From contig LNEA01000030.1 of assembly GCA_001464855.1 (NCBI GenBank), forward strand, positions 1 through 40,865: a stretch of 40,865 bases of DNA, given 5' to 3'. This document shows positions 1 to 8,820 of the stretch, in pieces. The stretch's first letter is position 1. Each line of letters opens with the position of its first letter. A program made the position numbers and the translations under genes. Origin of the DNA: Rhizobiales bacterium Ga0077530 (GTDB lineage: Bacteria; Pseudomonadota; Alphaproteobacteria; Rhizobiales; Hyphomicrobiaceae). The notes under the pieces were generated by a model. It did not search any database, had not been told where the DNA came from, and was given only the letters and a program-made list of their open reading frames with translations.

Positions 1-1
1 G

Positions 2-127
2 CGTTCCTTCGCGGCGTTGCTGCCTTACAAGGTCACGGTTCATGGATCCAATATCAACCTTGGAGATATTGAGGCGCTGCGGACACTAGCGAAGCCGACC
101 GCGACAATCGACGATGTCACCGTTTAG
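2..127 (+). CDS. 3' end of an unidentified gene (partial)
   Basis: The second frame is open from the window edge to a TAG at 125-127 and gives about 41 residues ending in IDDVTV. The piece has ordinary protein composition (for example LLPYKVTVHG and GDIEALRTLAKP), so it is probably the C-terminus of a real protein whose start lies outside the window. I do not recognise the family. The 250 bases that follow, up to the resolvase, hold no convincing gene. Confidence 0.4.
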   Translation, partial: RSFAALLPYKVTVHGSNINLGDIEALRTLAKPTATIDDVTV

Positions 128-378
128 AATTCAAGCGCGTGGCGTGATGCCGGGGCAGTCAGCATGAGGCAGAGCAGGTGTAGCGCGCGCGGGAAATGTC
201 TGCTTTCGAATTGAGGAGTGCAGTACTTGCTGGGCAGGCTACCGATTGTGCGCAATGTGCCCGACTGATGATCGCTTTTATGCGGAGCATCGATACCGGG
301 CTGCCGTAACGCGCAGCGTCTAACGTCCGAGGTGGGTCACGATCGACCGTGGCGGCCATTCCGCGCTGCGTCAGCTGA

Positions 379-975
379 TCACCTGCCAGCGGACTTCCGC
401 CTGCCCGTTGCGTGATCCGGCTCCTTTGTGTGCTCCCCAAGAATCCGGTAGATCGTCATGCGCGAGATCCCAAGAGCTCGAGCCGCGGCCGCGGGGCCGT
501 TTCCATCGTTGATAAGTGCCATCACGCTATCGCGATTGATCCGCGGCTTGGCTCCGGTGTAAACGCCCGCACTCTTCGCTTTGGCGATACCCTCGGCTTG
601 CCGCTCGCGGCGGACGTCGGTTTCGAACTGCGCGAACACTGCCAACATGCCGAAGAAAGCGCGACCCGCCGATGTCGCCGTGTCGACGCTCTGCTCAAGT
701 ACGCGCAAGTGGGCGCCCAAGGCTTCGATCTCATGAGCGATGTTGGCAAGGTCACGGAGCGACCGGCCGAGGCGATCCAACCGAGTGACTACGAAGCTGT
801 CGCCTTTCGTCAGCACCTTCATGGCGAGCTGTAATTGGTCGCGTCCATCTCGCTTAGTGCCGGAGCGCTTCTCCTCGAACACGATCGCGCAGCCGTCCTT
901 TTCAAGGGCCGCGTTCTGAATCGTGAGGTCCTGGTCGTCGGTGCTCACGCGTGCGTAGCCGATGCGGCGTCCCAT
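379..975 (-). CDS. Serine recombinase / resolvase-invertase family
   Basis: This 198-residue protein has the full layout of a small serine recombinase of the Tn3-resolvase/DNA-invertase type. The N-terminal catalytic domain begins with YARVSTDDQ, where Ser11 is the expected nucleophile. The conserved arginine motif TRLDRLGRSLRDL follows near residue 65, and the long helix E has the usual FAQFETDVRRERQAEGI. A C-terminal Hin-like helix-turn-helix (AAAARALGISRMTIYRIL) would bind the crossover site. Length is normal for the family. The gene faces left and its 5' side carries a 15-bp inverted repeat that could be the site it binds. No transposase lies next to it, so whether it resolves a transposon or a plasmid multimer, or inverts DNA, cannot be told. 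Confidence 0.9.
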   Translation of the reverse strand: MGRRIGYARVSTDDQDLTIQNAALEKDGCAIVFEEKRSGTKRDGRDQLQLAMKVLTKGDSFVVTRLDRLGRSLRDLANIAHEIEALGAHLRVLEQSVDTATSAGRAFFGMLAVFAQFETDVRRERQAEGIAKAKSAGVYTGAKPRINRDSVMALINDGNGPAAAARALGISRMTIYRILGEHTKEPDHATGRRKSAGR

Positions 976-985
976 CCATTTGCTC

Positions 986-1057
986 CTGCGTCACAAAAGG
1001 ATATGGATGTGTCATTTAGTGTCACATAAAAAAGAATACAACCCTTTTGTTACGCAG
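986..1057. promoter_or_regulatory. Inverted repeat, candidate res site / resolvase operator
   Basis: Arms at 986-1000 (CTGCGTCACAAAAGG) and 1043-1057 (CCTTTTGTTACGCAG) match at 14 of 15 positions as an inverted repeat, 42 bp apart. Between them the hexamer GTGTCA occurs twice with 4 bp between copies. The left arm lies 11 bp upstream of the resolvase start codon. Paired dimer sites overlapping the resolvase promoter are normal for this family, so a role in recombination and autoregulation is inferred. Confidence 0.5.
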
Positions 1058-1133
1058 AAATGGGGGAGCTAGATGTGCATCACAAGGGTGTACCCTGTTG
1101 GTACTGGCGCGGTTCGACTTCGACCGCTCTTCC

Positions 1134-2384
1134 TCACACGAAGCGCTGTGCCGAATAGGGCGCGGGATCGATCGGCGACGGGCGTCCCAGCACTATGTTC
1201 GACACGATCTTCGCGCTCGGCGGGCCGCCGGTCATGCCGAAGTGCCCATGGCCAAGCGCCAGGAAGACATTCGGCAGGCCCGGTGCTTGCCCGAGGATCG
1301 GCAAGCTGTCCGGTGTCGATGGGCGGAATCCCATCCAAAAGCGGTGCTCGCGCGTATCGACATCCGGGAACATTCCCTTGACGTGCTCGAGCAGCACCTT
1401 CGCGCGCTCGATATTTGGCGGTGCCTGTAGGCCGGCGATTTCCACTGTGCCACCGACGCGAAGACCATGCTCCATGGGCGTCACGCCGAACGACCTCGTC
1501 TTGTTCGAGATCGGCAGGCGCAGATCGATGCCAGGCGCCGTCAGCATTGCATGATAGCCACGCTCCGTTTCGAGCGGGACGCGGATGCCGAGCGGCCGCA
1601 GCAGATCGTTCGACCATGCACCAGCCGCGATAACGACCTTCCGCGCTTTCCGCCAACCGATATTGGTCATGACGGTGTGGCCGCCGCTCTCGCCGGGAAT
1701 GATGCGTGATGCGCGTTCGTTGACGAGCGTGCCGCCGGCCTCCTGCAGCAGATCGCCAAGAGTTTGCACGAGGCGTTGCGGGTTGACCGTGAAGCCATTG
1801 CCCGGCAGCAAAAGGCCGCGCACCACTCGGCGCGAGATCCCCGGAAACATCTGCCGCAGATCGTCCTGGGTAAGTTTTTCGGTCCGAATGCCCTGACGCT
1901 CGCGGAGGCTGCGCTCAAGCGCGGCCGACGGGGTTTCGGTGTCGCTCTCCCACGCGTGCACTTGCCCGAGAGGGCGGATCAGTTCCGAGAATTTCGCTTG
2001 GCCCAGCAGTTCGCGCCAGCAGTCGAAGGTTGTCTGATGCAGCGCGCGCATCGCATCCGAGATCGATTCGACCCGGGACGCGCGGCTTGCCATGACCCAT
2101 CGCACCAACCACGGCAACGCCGTCGGCAGATAACGTGGATCGACGGAGAGTGGGCCCAACCGGTCGGTCAGCCAGCCCGGAACCTTGCGCACCATTCCGG
2201 GTAACGCGATCGGCACCGAAGTGTCCGCGCTGATGAGGCCGGCGTTTCCATAGGAAGCACCGCCGGCCGGAGGCAGGGGATCCACGACGACGACGGTCTC
2301 GCCGGCGCGCTGGAGGTAGAGGGCCGTCGTCAGGCCGGCGACGCCGGCACCGATGACGATCGTGGGATCAACCGCTTCTGGCAT
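1134..2384 (-). CDS. FAD-dependent oxidoreductase, D-amino acid dehydrogenase (DadA)-like
   Basis: This 416-residue protein of the DAO/DadA flavoprotein family would oxidise an amine or D-amino acid to an imine and pass electrons to the respiratory chain. The N-terminus has the dinucleotide-binding motif GAGVAGLTTALYLQRAG (residues 12-28), and VVVVDPL marks the end of the second strand. Near the C-terminus, LGHGHFGMTGGPPSAKIV is the flavin-contacting segment typical of DadA-like enzymes. It is the last gene of a six-gene operon, 49 bp after a permease gene. An imine-forming enzyme next to RidA is metabolically coherent. The exact substrate is unknown; glycine- or sarcosine-oxidase-like activity cannot be excluded. 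Confidence 0.85.
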   Translation of the reverse strand: MPEAVDPTIVIGAGVAGLTTALYLQRAGETVVVVDPLPPAGGASYGNAGLISADTSVPIALPGMVRKVPGWLTDRLGPLSVDPRYLPTALPWLVRWVMASRASRVESISDAMRALHQTTFDCWRELLGQAKFSELIRPLGQVHAWESDTETPSAALERSLRERQGIRTEKLTQDDLRQMFPGISRRVVRGLLLPGNGFTVNPQRLVQTLGDLLQEAGGTLVNERASRIIPGESGGHTVMTNIGWRKARKVVIAAGAWSNDLLRPLGIRVPLETERGYHAMLTAPGIDLRLPISNKTRSFGVTPMEHGLRVGGTVEIAGLQAPPNIERAKVLLEHVKGMFPDVDTREHRFWMGFRPSTPDSLPILGQAPGLPNVFLALGHGHFGMTGGPPSAKIVSNIVLGRPSPIDPAPYSAQRFV

Positions 2385-2433
2385 GGTTCACCGTGGTCCG
2401 AGTTGGCAGGCGATGATTGAAGGCGCGGGCGGA

Positions 2434-3243
2434 CTATGTCGATCCGTCTTTGCCGGTGGCTTTCGCGTCGCGCAAGCTGCGCAGGAGCATATCGAAGAGG
2501 AGCACGACGCCTGTGACCGCTATGAGGAACGCGCTCACCGCCGCGATCACGGGTTCAAGTTCGAGGTGGAGGCTGTTCCAGATCCGGACGGGTAGCGTCT
2601 GCGCCCGCACGCCCGCGAGAAACAACGATATGATCAACTCGTCGAACGATGCGAGAAATGCGAACAGTGCCGACGACATGATGCCGGGGAAGGCGAGCGG
2701 GATCACGACGCGCCGGAACACGTAGACGCGGCTGCCACCGAGACTGAGGCCGGCGCGCTCGAGATTGATGTCCACCCCTTGGAGCGATGACAGGAGGATC
2801 AGGACGACGATCGGCAACGTAACAACGGCATGACAGAAACCGATCCACACGACGTTGCCGATCAGGCCGAATTTCGCGGTCACGAAATACATGGCGATCG
2901 CGGTGATGACGTGGGGGACGATGATCGGGATCAACAGAACCGATAGGACGATTTTCTTTGCCCTGAAGTCGCCGCGCACGAAAGCGTAGGCAGCGAAAAA
3001 ACCGAGCACCGTGGAAATAACGCAGGCGATCAGTGCGATAATGAGGCTCGACGACAGGGACTGGCGCCATCGCGTATCGCCGAAGAAGGCTGCAAACCAT
3101 CGAAACGAAAACGAACTCGGAGGAAATCGCAGATACCCTTCGCCGCTGAACGCGAGCACGCACACGATCAGGATCGGCACCATCAGCAGCAGGCAAGCCA
3201 GTGCGATGTAGAATGACAGGGTTGCACCTCGTGCCCGGCCCAT
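2434..3243 (-). CDS. ABC transporter permease, PotC-like
   Basis: A 269-residue inner-membrane permease of the spermidine/putrescine (PotC) type. Several hydrophobic helices are visible, the first at residues 8-30. The cytoplasmic EAA loop, which docks onto the ATPase, is GLSLGGSRVYVFRRVVIPLA. It starts 4 bp after the stop of the other permease gene, so translation is probably coupled. The pair would form the membrane channel of the uptake system encoded by this operon. Family assignment is firm; substrate is not. Confidence 0.88.
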   Translation of the reverse strand: MGRARGATLSFYIALACLLLMVPILIVCVLAFSGEGYLRFPPSSFSFRWFAAFFGDTRWRQSLSSSLIIALIACVISTVLGFFAAYAFVRGDFRAKKIVLSVLLIPIIVPHVITAIAMYFVTAKFGLIGNVVWIGFCHAVVTLPIVVLILLSSLQGVDINLERAGLSLGGSRVYVFRRVVIPLAFPGIMSSALFAFLASFDELIISLFLAGVRAQTLPVRIWNSLHLELEPVIAAVSAFLIAVTGVVLLFDMLLRSLRDAKATGKDGST

Positions 3244-3247
3244 CGCC

Positions 3248-4096
3248 TCACGCCCCCATCATGCGTCGGACGTCGGTGACACGGTAGTAGATGACGTAAA
3301 GCACCAGCGTCATCGCCAGCAGCGCCATCGACATGATAGCCGCGCTTGTCCAATCCAGCGTGATCTCGACGGCGCGCTCGATCAACATTGCGATCATCAC
3401 ATCGCTCGGTCCGCCCATCAGCGCGGGCGTGATGAAGAAACCGATCGCGAGAATGAAAACGATGAGCGCGCCGGAGATGACGCCATGCAAGCTGAGCGGG
3501 AAATAGACCTTGCGGAAGGTGTAGAGCGGAGATGCGCCAAGACCGTAGGCGGCACGCACTAGGTTGGTGTCTATCGAGCGCATGGTCGCATACAGCGTCA
3601 GCACCATGTACGGCATCAGCACATAGGTCATGCCGATCAGCACGCCCATCTTGTTGTAGAGAAGTTGCAGCGGCGCATCGATGATGCCGAGTGAGAGCAG
3701 TGTCTGATTGATGGCGCCGTTGCGTCCGAGCAGGACCATCCAGGAATAGGTCCTCACGATCACGCTCGTGAAGTAGGGCACGATGATGCAGAACAGAACG
3801 AGCGCAAACCGCCAACCGGTGCTGTTTGCCAGATAGTAGGCAATCGGATAGCCGATCACGAGGGTCAGTACCGTGACCAGTGCCGATATCCAGTTGGTCG
3901 TGACGAGAGCGTTCACGATGCCCGGCGCCGTCAAGACATCGACGAAGCGCTCAACCACGGCGCCGACGCTTCCCTCCTCGGCCAGCACGCCAACAAAGAA
4001 CCACACGAGAGGGATGACAAAGAGCAGGATCAGCAGCGCGAACGCCGGCAAGAGCAGCAAGCTGGGATCGAACGCGCGATGTGCCCGCTGCGTCAT
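3248..4096 (-). CDS. ABC transporter permease, PotB-like
   Basis: A 282-residue permease of the PotB type with about six hydrophobic segments, the first at residues 12-36. Its EAA loop is AYGLGASPLYTFRKVYFPLS. The start codon overlaps the stop of the ATPase gene (ATGA), so the two are translationally coupled. It pairs with the PotC-like permease downstream to form the transmembrane part of the importer. Confidence 0.88.
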   Translation of the reverse strand: MTQRAHRAFDPSLLLLPAFALLILLFVIPLVWFFVGVLAEEGSVGAVVERFVDVLTAPGIVNALVTTNWISALVTVLTLVIGYPIAYYLANSTGWRFALVLFCIIVPYFTSVIVRTYSWMVLLGRNGAINQTLLSLGIIDAPLQLLYNKMGVLIGMTYVLMPYMVLTLYATMRSIDTNLVRAAYGLGASPLYTFRKVYFPLSLHGVISGALIVFILAIGFFITPALMGGPSDVMIAMLIERAVEITLDWTSAAIMSMALLAMTLVLYVIYYRVTDVRRMMGA

Positions 4097-5223
4097 GATC
4101 CGAGCACCAGACTGTCGGTGACGGCCCAGGTCAGAACCACAGCGTCTCCGATCTCGAAGCGCGGCCCGCCAACGTTCTGCACGTCGACCGTGATCTCCGC
4201 CGATGCGACCGCGACAACATAGCGATTGATGTTGCCGAGAAACGATCGGCGGCGCACCTGTCCCGCGACGCTGTTGGCTTCCGCCACCGCATCGCCTGGA
4301 CCCGGCGTCGAGATTGCGACGCGCTCCGGCCGGATGAAAAGATGAACCGTCTTTCCCGCCAGATCGGGGGATGCGGCGGGCGCCTTCAGGAGTACATTGT
4401 CACCGATCCTCAGGGTGGAACCCGCCTGTGCGGCCTGTTGCAGGTTTCCCTCGACGAGATTAGCCTCGCCGAGGAACCGGCCGATGAACGTGTTCACTGG
4501 CCGCTCGTACATGTCGCCCGGCGCCGCGATCTGCTCGATGCGGCCGCGATTCATGACGCCGATGCGGTCGGACATGTTCATCGCTTCTTCTTGATCGTGC
4601 GTGACGTACACGACGGTCATGCCGAGCTGCCGCTGAATTTCCTTTATCTCGACCTGCATGTCGTAACGCAAATTCTTGTCCAACGCGCCGAGTGGCTCAT
4701 CCATGAGAACGACACGCGGCTCGAATACGATTGCGCGGGCGATCGCGACACGCTGCTGCTGCCCGCCCGACAACTGCCGAGAGAAGCGATCGGCGAAGCG
4801 ATCGAGCCGCACCAGAGCCAGCGCATCACCGACACGCCGCTTGACGTCAGCTTCCGCCGCGCCTCGCGCACGGAGCGGAAAAGCGACGTTCTCGAACACG
4901 TTCAAATGTGGAAAGATCGCGTAGTTCTGAAACACCATGCCGAAGCCACGCGCCTGCGGCGACTTCATTGTGATGTCTTCGCCGTCGACGAGAATGCGGC
5001 CACCATCGACGTTGGCGAAACCCGCGATCATCATCAGAGTCGTCGTCTTGCCCGAACCCGAAGGGCCGAGAAGCGAAAAGAATTCGCCAGACTTGATGTC
5101 GAGCGAAATCCCGTCAACGACCGCTTCTTCCCCGTACCGCTTGGTTACGGTCTCGAGCGATATAGCCCCCAGCCCATCGGTCGCGCGACGTAGCGGCGGC
5201 ACTTGAACGTCCTGCTGAGCCAT
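4093..5223 (-). CDS. ABC transporter ATP-binding protein, PotA-like
   Basis: A 376-residue ATPase that would power the PotB/PotC-like permeases. The Walker A motif is GPSGSGKTT (about residues 53-61), the signature is LSGGQQQRVAIARA, Walker B is VVLMDEPLGALD, and the H-loop is VYVTHDQEEA. After about residue 240 comes a C-terminal extension (TOBE-like, with LFIRPERVAIS) as in PotA/MalK-type ATPases, which often senses substrate or regulators. All key residues are present, so it should be active. It lies 26 bp after the RidA gene. Confidence 0.92.
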   Translation of the reverse strand: MAQQDVQVPPLRRATDGLGAISLETVTKRYGEEAVVDGISLDIKSGEFFSLLGPSGSGKTTTLMMIAGFANVDGGRILVDGEDITMKSPQARGFGMVFQNYAIFPHLNVFENVAFPLRARGAAEADVKRRVGDALALVRLDRFADRFSRQLSGGQQQRVAIARAIVFEPRVVLMDEPLGALDKNLRYDMQVEIKEIQRQLGMTVVYVTHDQEEAMNMSDRIGVMNRGRIEQIAAPGDMYERPVNTFIGRFLGEANLVEGNLQQAAQAGSTLRIGDNVLLKAPAASPDLAGKTVHLFIRPERVAISTPGPGDAVAEANSVAGQVRRRSFLGNINRYVVAVASAEITVDVQNVGGPRFEIGDAVVLTWAVTDSLVLGS

Positions 5224-5249
5224 AGGGGGAGTGGACTTTATGCTGCCGG

Positions 5250-5630
5250 CTACTTGCCGAGATATGCGTGGGCCACGAGCTCGACCCGGATGCCCGGGCT
5301 CAACAGCTCCTTCACCACTACCGTCGCGCGGCTTGGGTATGGCTGAGCGAAGTACTGCTTGTAGACCTCGTTCATCGCCGGCGCATCGGCCGCGTCGACG
5401 ATGTAGATAACGATTTGCGCGACATCGAGAAGCGTTCCGCCGGCAGCCTCGATGGCCTGCTTCATGTTGTCGAGTGTCTGGCGCATCTGGACGGTCATGT
5501 CGCCCTGCACCATCTCGCCGGTGCGAGGATCACGCGGCACATGAGCCATATAAACGGTGTCGCCTGCCCGAACGGTCCCATTCACGGGGCCTTTCGACTG
5601 CGCGAGCTTCGTGTCGACGACATGAAACAT
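5250..5630 (-). CDS. RidA (YjgF/YER057c/UK114) family imine deaminase
   Basis: This 126-residue protein matches the usual RidA length and fold. Recognisable parts are the strand with VRAGDTVYMAHVPRD, the helix QTLDNMKQAIEAAGGTL, and the C-terminal segment PSRATVVVKELLSPGIRVELVAHAYL, whose Arg is the conserved ligand for the substrate carboxylate. RidA proteins hydrolyse reactive enamine/imine intermediates to keto acids and ammonia. Here the gene sits between the binding protein and the ATPase, in one operon with an imine-producing FAD oxidoreductase, which suggests a dedicated catabolic role. Assignment to the family is strong. Confidence 0.88.
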   Translation of the reverse strand: MFHVVDTKLAQSKGPVNGTVRAGDTVYMAHVPRDPRTGEMVQGDMTVQMRQTLDNMKQAIEAAGGTLLDVAQIVIYIVDAADAPAMNEVYKQYFAQPYPSRATVVVKELLSPGIRVELVAHAYLGK

Positions 5631-5667
5631 TTCCTACTCCCATCAAGACACACGATGCTCTCAGTTT

Positions 5668-5682
5668 CGCGCACGCCGTGCG
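5668..5682 (-). other. Short hairpin between binding-protein and RidA genes
   Basis: A 5-bp stem (CGCAC/GTGCG) with a 3-nt loop abuts the stop codon of the binding-protein gene. There is no T-run, so it is unlikely to be a strong terminator. It may limit read-through or protect the upstream message. Confidence 0.3.
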
Positions 5683-6762
5683 TTAGCGCAGGACCCACTT
5701 CTGCCAGACGGCATTGACCTTTGTACGATTGGCTGCCCACCAGTCGATGTCGCGCCGGAAGCCGCCCTGCGTCCACGGCAATTTGGTCTTCGGATCGAGC
5801 AGCTCGGGCGCTGTCGCCGGATAGGATTTCTTGTTGACCGGGATAGCCTTGTAGGCGCGCATCCACGCTGACTGGATATCGGGGCTCAGGCTGAAATCGA
5901 TAAATTTTAGCGCCGCGTCGATATTCTTCGAGCCCTTCGGGATGCCGTACGACTGCACGAGGACCATGTTCTGGTTCCACTGCGCGCCGAGCGGCGCACC
6001 CTTGTCGATGGCAACCCCAAGACGCGTGCTCCACAGGGACGCAAGAACCACCTCTTTGTCGGCCAGCATCTGGGTAGAAAGGGCGCCGGTGTCCCAGAAC
6101 TTGGTGATCGCCGGGCGCACGCGCGACAGCGATGTGAATGCGCGGTCGATATCGAGCGGATAGATCTTGTCGTTGGTGGGCGCGACGCCGTCAGCGACCA
6201 ATGCAAACTCGAGGTTCGGGGAGCCGGACGCCATATCCGGCAACGTGCGTGGCCCGGGGAACGCCTTGATGTCCCAGAACTCAGCCCACGACTTAGGCTC
6301 TTTGCCAGTCGGATAAGCGGCCGTGTGATAGCCCATCACCATCGCGTAGATGAAGTTGCCAACCTGCTCCTTGCGCTTGACGATCGGGTCGAGGTCATCA
6401 GGGTTCGTGAGCTTGAAAGCCGAATAGTCCATCGGCAGCAGCGCGCCCGCCTGATCGAGCTGCAGCAGCGTGTCGTCCCCCGTGTCGATCAGGTCGACTT
6501 CCATGTTACCCGAGCGGTGCATCGCGAGAAGCTTCGCAACGGTCGCTGGCACGGGAATGATCTCGATACCCGTCGCTTTGCGGAAGGGCTCGTAGACGTG
6601 CTCCTTTTTCACCTCATCGAAGCTGCCGCCGGGCGTGCGTACCGGAAGCTGAACGTTGGCCCAAGTCGGCCGGGTGATGATGAAAGGCGCCGCGATGAGC
6701 GAGGTGCCGAGCGCTGCTGTGATCTGCCGGCGTGATAAGCGTACCTTCGTGTCTTCGGACAT
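5683..6762 (-). CDS. Extracellular solute-binding protein, PotD-like, Tat-type signal
   Basis: A 359-residue periplasmic binding protein of the polyamine/Fe-type (family 1) group, first gene of the operon. The N-terminus has a twin-arginine signal: LSRRQITAALG, a hydrophobic stretch LIAAPFII, then a likely cleavage after a TWA motif near residue 35. The mature part begins with VQLPVRTPGGSF and contains IEIIPVPATVAKLLAMHRSGN, the usual opening of PotD-like folds. It would deliver the substrate to the permeases encoded downstream. Tat export suggests folding before export. The start is supported by GAGGG about 8 bp upstream. The substrate is unknown; an amine or amino acid is inferred from the enzymes in the operon. 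Confidence 0.88.
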   Translation of the reverse strand: MSEDTKVRLSRRQITAALGTSLIAAPFIITRPTWANVQLPVRTPGGSFDEVKKEHVYEPFRKATGIEIIPVPATVAKLLAMHRSGNMEVDLIDTGDDTLLQLDQAGALLPMDYSAFKLTNPDDLDPIVKRKEQVGNFIYAMVMGYHTAAYPTGKEPKSWAEFWDIKAFPGPRTLPDMASGSPNLEFALVADGVAPTNDKIYPLDIDRAFTSLSRVRPAITKFWDTGALSTQMLADKEVVLASLWSTRLGVAIDKGAPLGAQWNQNMVLVQSYGIPKGSKNIDAALKFIDFSLSPDIQSAWMRAYKAIPVNKKSYPATAPELLDPKTKLPWTQGGFRRDIDWWAANRTKVNAVWQKWVLR

Positions 6763-7368
6763 AGCCGGCCCTCATCTTGGATGTTGATCTAAGAAGATCT
6801 AACTCATGCATCCTAATCGAGCAATTTGAACTCGCGCTCGTTTTCGCGCACCCGACCTGAATTAGTTACTGTGCCGGACGAGCCGCTGCATTGACCCCAA
6901 CAGATCTGAGGCGGGAGGATCGCGGTGCGCGGCCCTCAGGACGCCATTCCATCGCTCCTGTCCGCGGGACCGCGTCGCCCGGCGCGGGTCAACGCTGGCA
7001 GGGCCGGCGATCAGCAAAAGCTGCATTGTGACTCCCGACGTCCCGTTGTTCCGCCTTCCATAGCAATACGTCGAATGACTGCTCCGGGTCAGAATCAACC
7101 ATTTGCTCTGACGCTCCGCGAGACTGCTTCACCTTCAGGTGCGGACGAACTCGGCCAAGACGCGAACCGACGAGATGGGCCAATTCCGGAAGTGCCGTCC
7201 GTACCTTGCCTGGCCGTGTCGACCGCGCGTCATCCCTTTTACGGACATCACCTCCGTTAGAGATTCGAGTCTTCCGCAGAGGTTATCGGAGGCCCGCATC
7301 GACGCTCGCTCACCGCGAGTAGTCATTGGCCGCCGAAGCTGGAGGTCCGAGCAAGAAAGGCATTTGGC
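6763..7368. other. Intergenic region upstream of the PotD-like operon
   Basis: About 600 bp between two minus-strand operons. Close to the binding-protein start lies an inverted repeat GATCT-AAGA-AGATC (6786-6799), a plausible operator. The 12-mer CATCTTGGATGT at 6773-6784 recurs upstream of the tctC-like gene. The rest has open frames on both strands with no recognisable protein. I see no terminator with a T-run after the aldehyde dehydrogenase. Confidence 0.4.
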
Positions 7369-8820
7369 TCAGAACGGATACGCGCGCGGCCCGGTCTGAA
7401 TGGTGATCCAGCGCAACTCAGTGAACTCGTCGATCGCCGCCTTGCCGCCGAATCGCCCATAGCCCGAGGCCTTCATGCCACCGAACGGCATTTGCGGCTC
7501 GTCGTGCACGGTCGGCCCGTTGATGTGGCAGATGCCGCTCTCGATGCGGCGCGCGACAGAGAGCGCGCGCGCAATGTCTCTGCTGAAAACGGCGGCAGCG
7601 AGTCCGTACTCAGTGTCGTTGGCGACCCGGATCGCCTCTTCGGCGCTGCCGACGCGAACGATCGTCGCGACCGGGCCAAAGCTCTCCTCGCCGTAGATGC
7701 GCATATTCGGCGTGACGTGATCGACGATCGTCGCCGGCAGGATCGTGCCCGGCATGACGCCGCCGGCGATCAGCTTCGCGCCCTTGGCAATCGCATCGGC
7801 AATTAGCGCGTTGACTCGGTCCGCCGCTTGCGAGCCGACGAGCGAGCCAAGCACCACGTTGCCTTTGCGCGGATCGCCGGACGGCAGCGACCGCACCTTC
7901 TCGGCAAATTTCCCGACGAAGGCGTCGGCAACCTTCTCGTCGACGACGACGCGCTCGGTCGACATGCAGATCTGGCCTTGGTTCATGTACGCGCCGAACG
8001 CCGCCGCTTTCACAGCTTCGTCGAGGTCGGCATCGTCGAGGATGACGAGCGGTGCCTTGCCGCCCAGTTCGAGTAGGACGCGCTTCAGGTGTCTCGCCGC
8101 CATCTCGGCGATCACGCGGCCGACCCGCGTCGAGCCCGTGAAGTTGACGCGGCGGACGGCGCTATGGCCTATGAGGGCCTCGACGATCGGCTGGGCATCG
8201 TCGGGTGCATTGGTGATGATGTTGATGACGCCGTCGCCGAGGCCGGCTTCGGTGAGGCATTGGCCGATGAGTCGATGGACGCCGGGGCTCACCTCCGACG
8301 CTTTCAGCACGACCGTGTTGCCGCACGCGAGGGGCATAGCCACTGCGCGCACGCCGAGGATGACGGGCGCGTTCCAAGGCGCGATACCAAGTACGACGCC
8401 GACCGGCTGGCGGAAGGCCATGGCGAGATTGTTCGGCTTATCGGTCGGGATGACCTCGCCCGAGATCTGCGTCGTCATGGCGGCGGCTTCGCGCAGCATC
8501 CCCGCGGCGAGCATGACGTTGAAACCTGCCCAGCCGGCGGTGGCACCAATCTCGGCCATCATCAGTCGCGTGAATTCCTCAGCTTTCGACGCGAGGATGT
8601 CGGCGCCCTTGTTGAGGCGTGCGCGCCGCTCGCTCGGGCCGAGCGCCGACCAGGCGGGGAAGGCCGCCGCCGCCGCGTCCGCCGCGCTGATCGCGTCTTC
8701 GACCGTCGCCGCGGCGACCGTGCTTGCGACTTCTCCCGAAATCGGGTTGTTGCGCTGATAGACGGCGTGACCGGTGGCGACACGATCCTTGCCGCCGATG
8801 AGAAGGTTGATCGCGTTCAT
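7369..8820 (-). CDS. Aldehyde dehydrogenase (internal start of the fused frame)
   Basis: Alternative reading of the second half of the fused frame as a free-standing 483-residue enzyme. The ATG at 8820 starts MNAINLLIGGKDRVA, a normal N-terminus for the salicylaldehyde/vanillin dehydrogenase group, and AGAAGG lies at a proper distance upstream. The enzyme would oxidise an aldehyde, perhaps aromatic, to the acid. Its place in a Liv-type operon suggests that the imported compound is or yields an aldehyde. Confidence 0.55.
   Translation of the reverse strand: MNAINLLIGGKDRVATGHAVYQRNNPISGEVASTVAAATVEDAISAADAAAAAFPAWSALGPSERRARLNKGADILASKAEEFTRLMMAEIGATAGWAGFNVMLAAGMLREAAAMTTQISGEVIPTDKPNNLAMAFRQPVGVVLGIAPWNAPVILGVRAVAMPLACGNTVVLKASEVSPGVHRLIGQCLTEAGLGDGVINIITNAPDDAQPIVEALIGHSAVRRVNFTGSTRVGRVIAEMAARHLKRVLLELGGKAPLVILDDADLDEAVKAAAFGAYMNQGQICMSTERVVVDEKVADAFVGKFAEKVRSLPSGDPRKGNVVLGSLVGSQAADRVNALIADAIAKGAKLIAGGVMPGTILPATIVDHVTPNMRIYGEESFGPVATIVRVGSAEEAIRVANDTEYGLAAAVFSRDIARALSVARRIESGICHINGPTVHDEPQMPFGGMKASGYGRFGGKAAIDEFTELRWITIQTGPRAYPF

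Noticed and set aside
6862-7326. Several small frames on both strands before the PotD-like operon
   Set aside because: They overlap each other, lack ribosome sites and recognisable motifs, and have the composition expected of GC-rich non-coding DNA.
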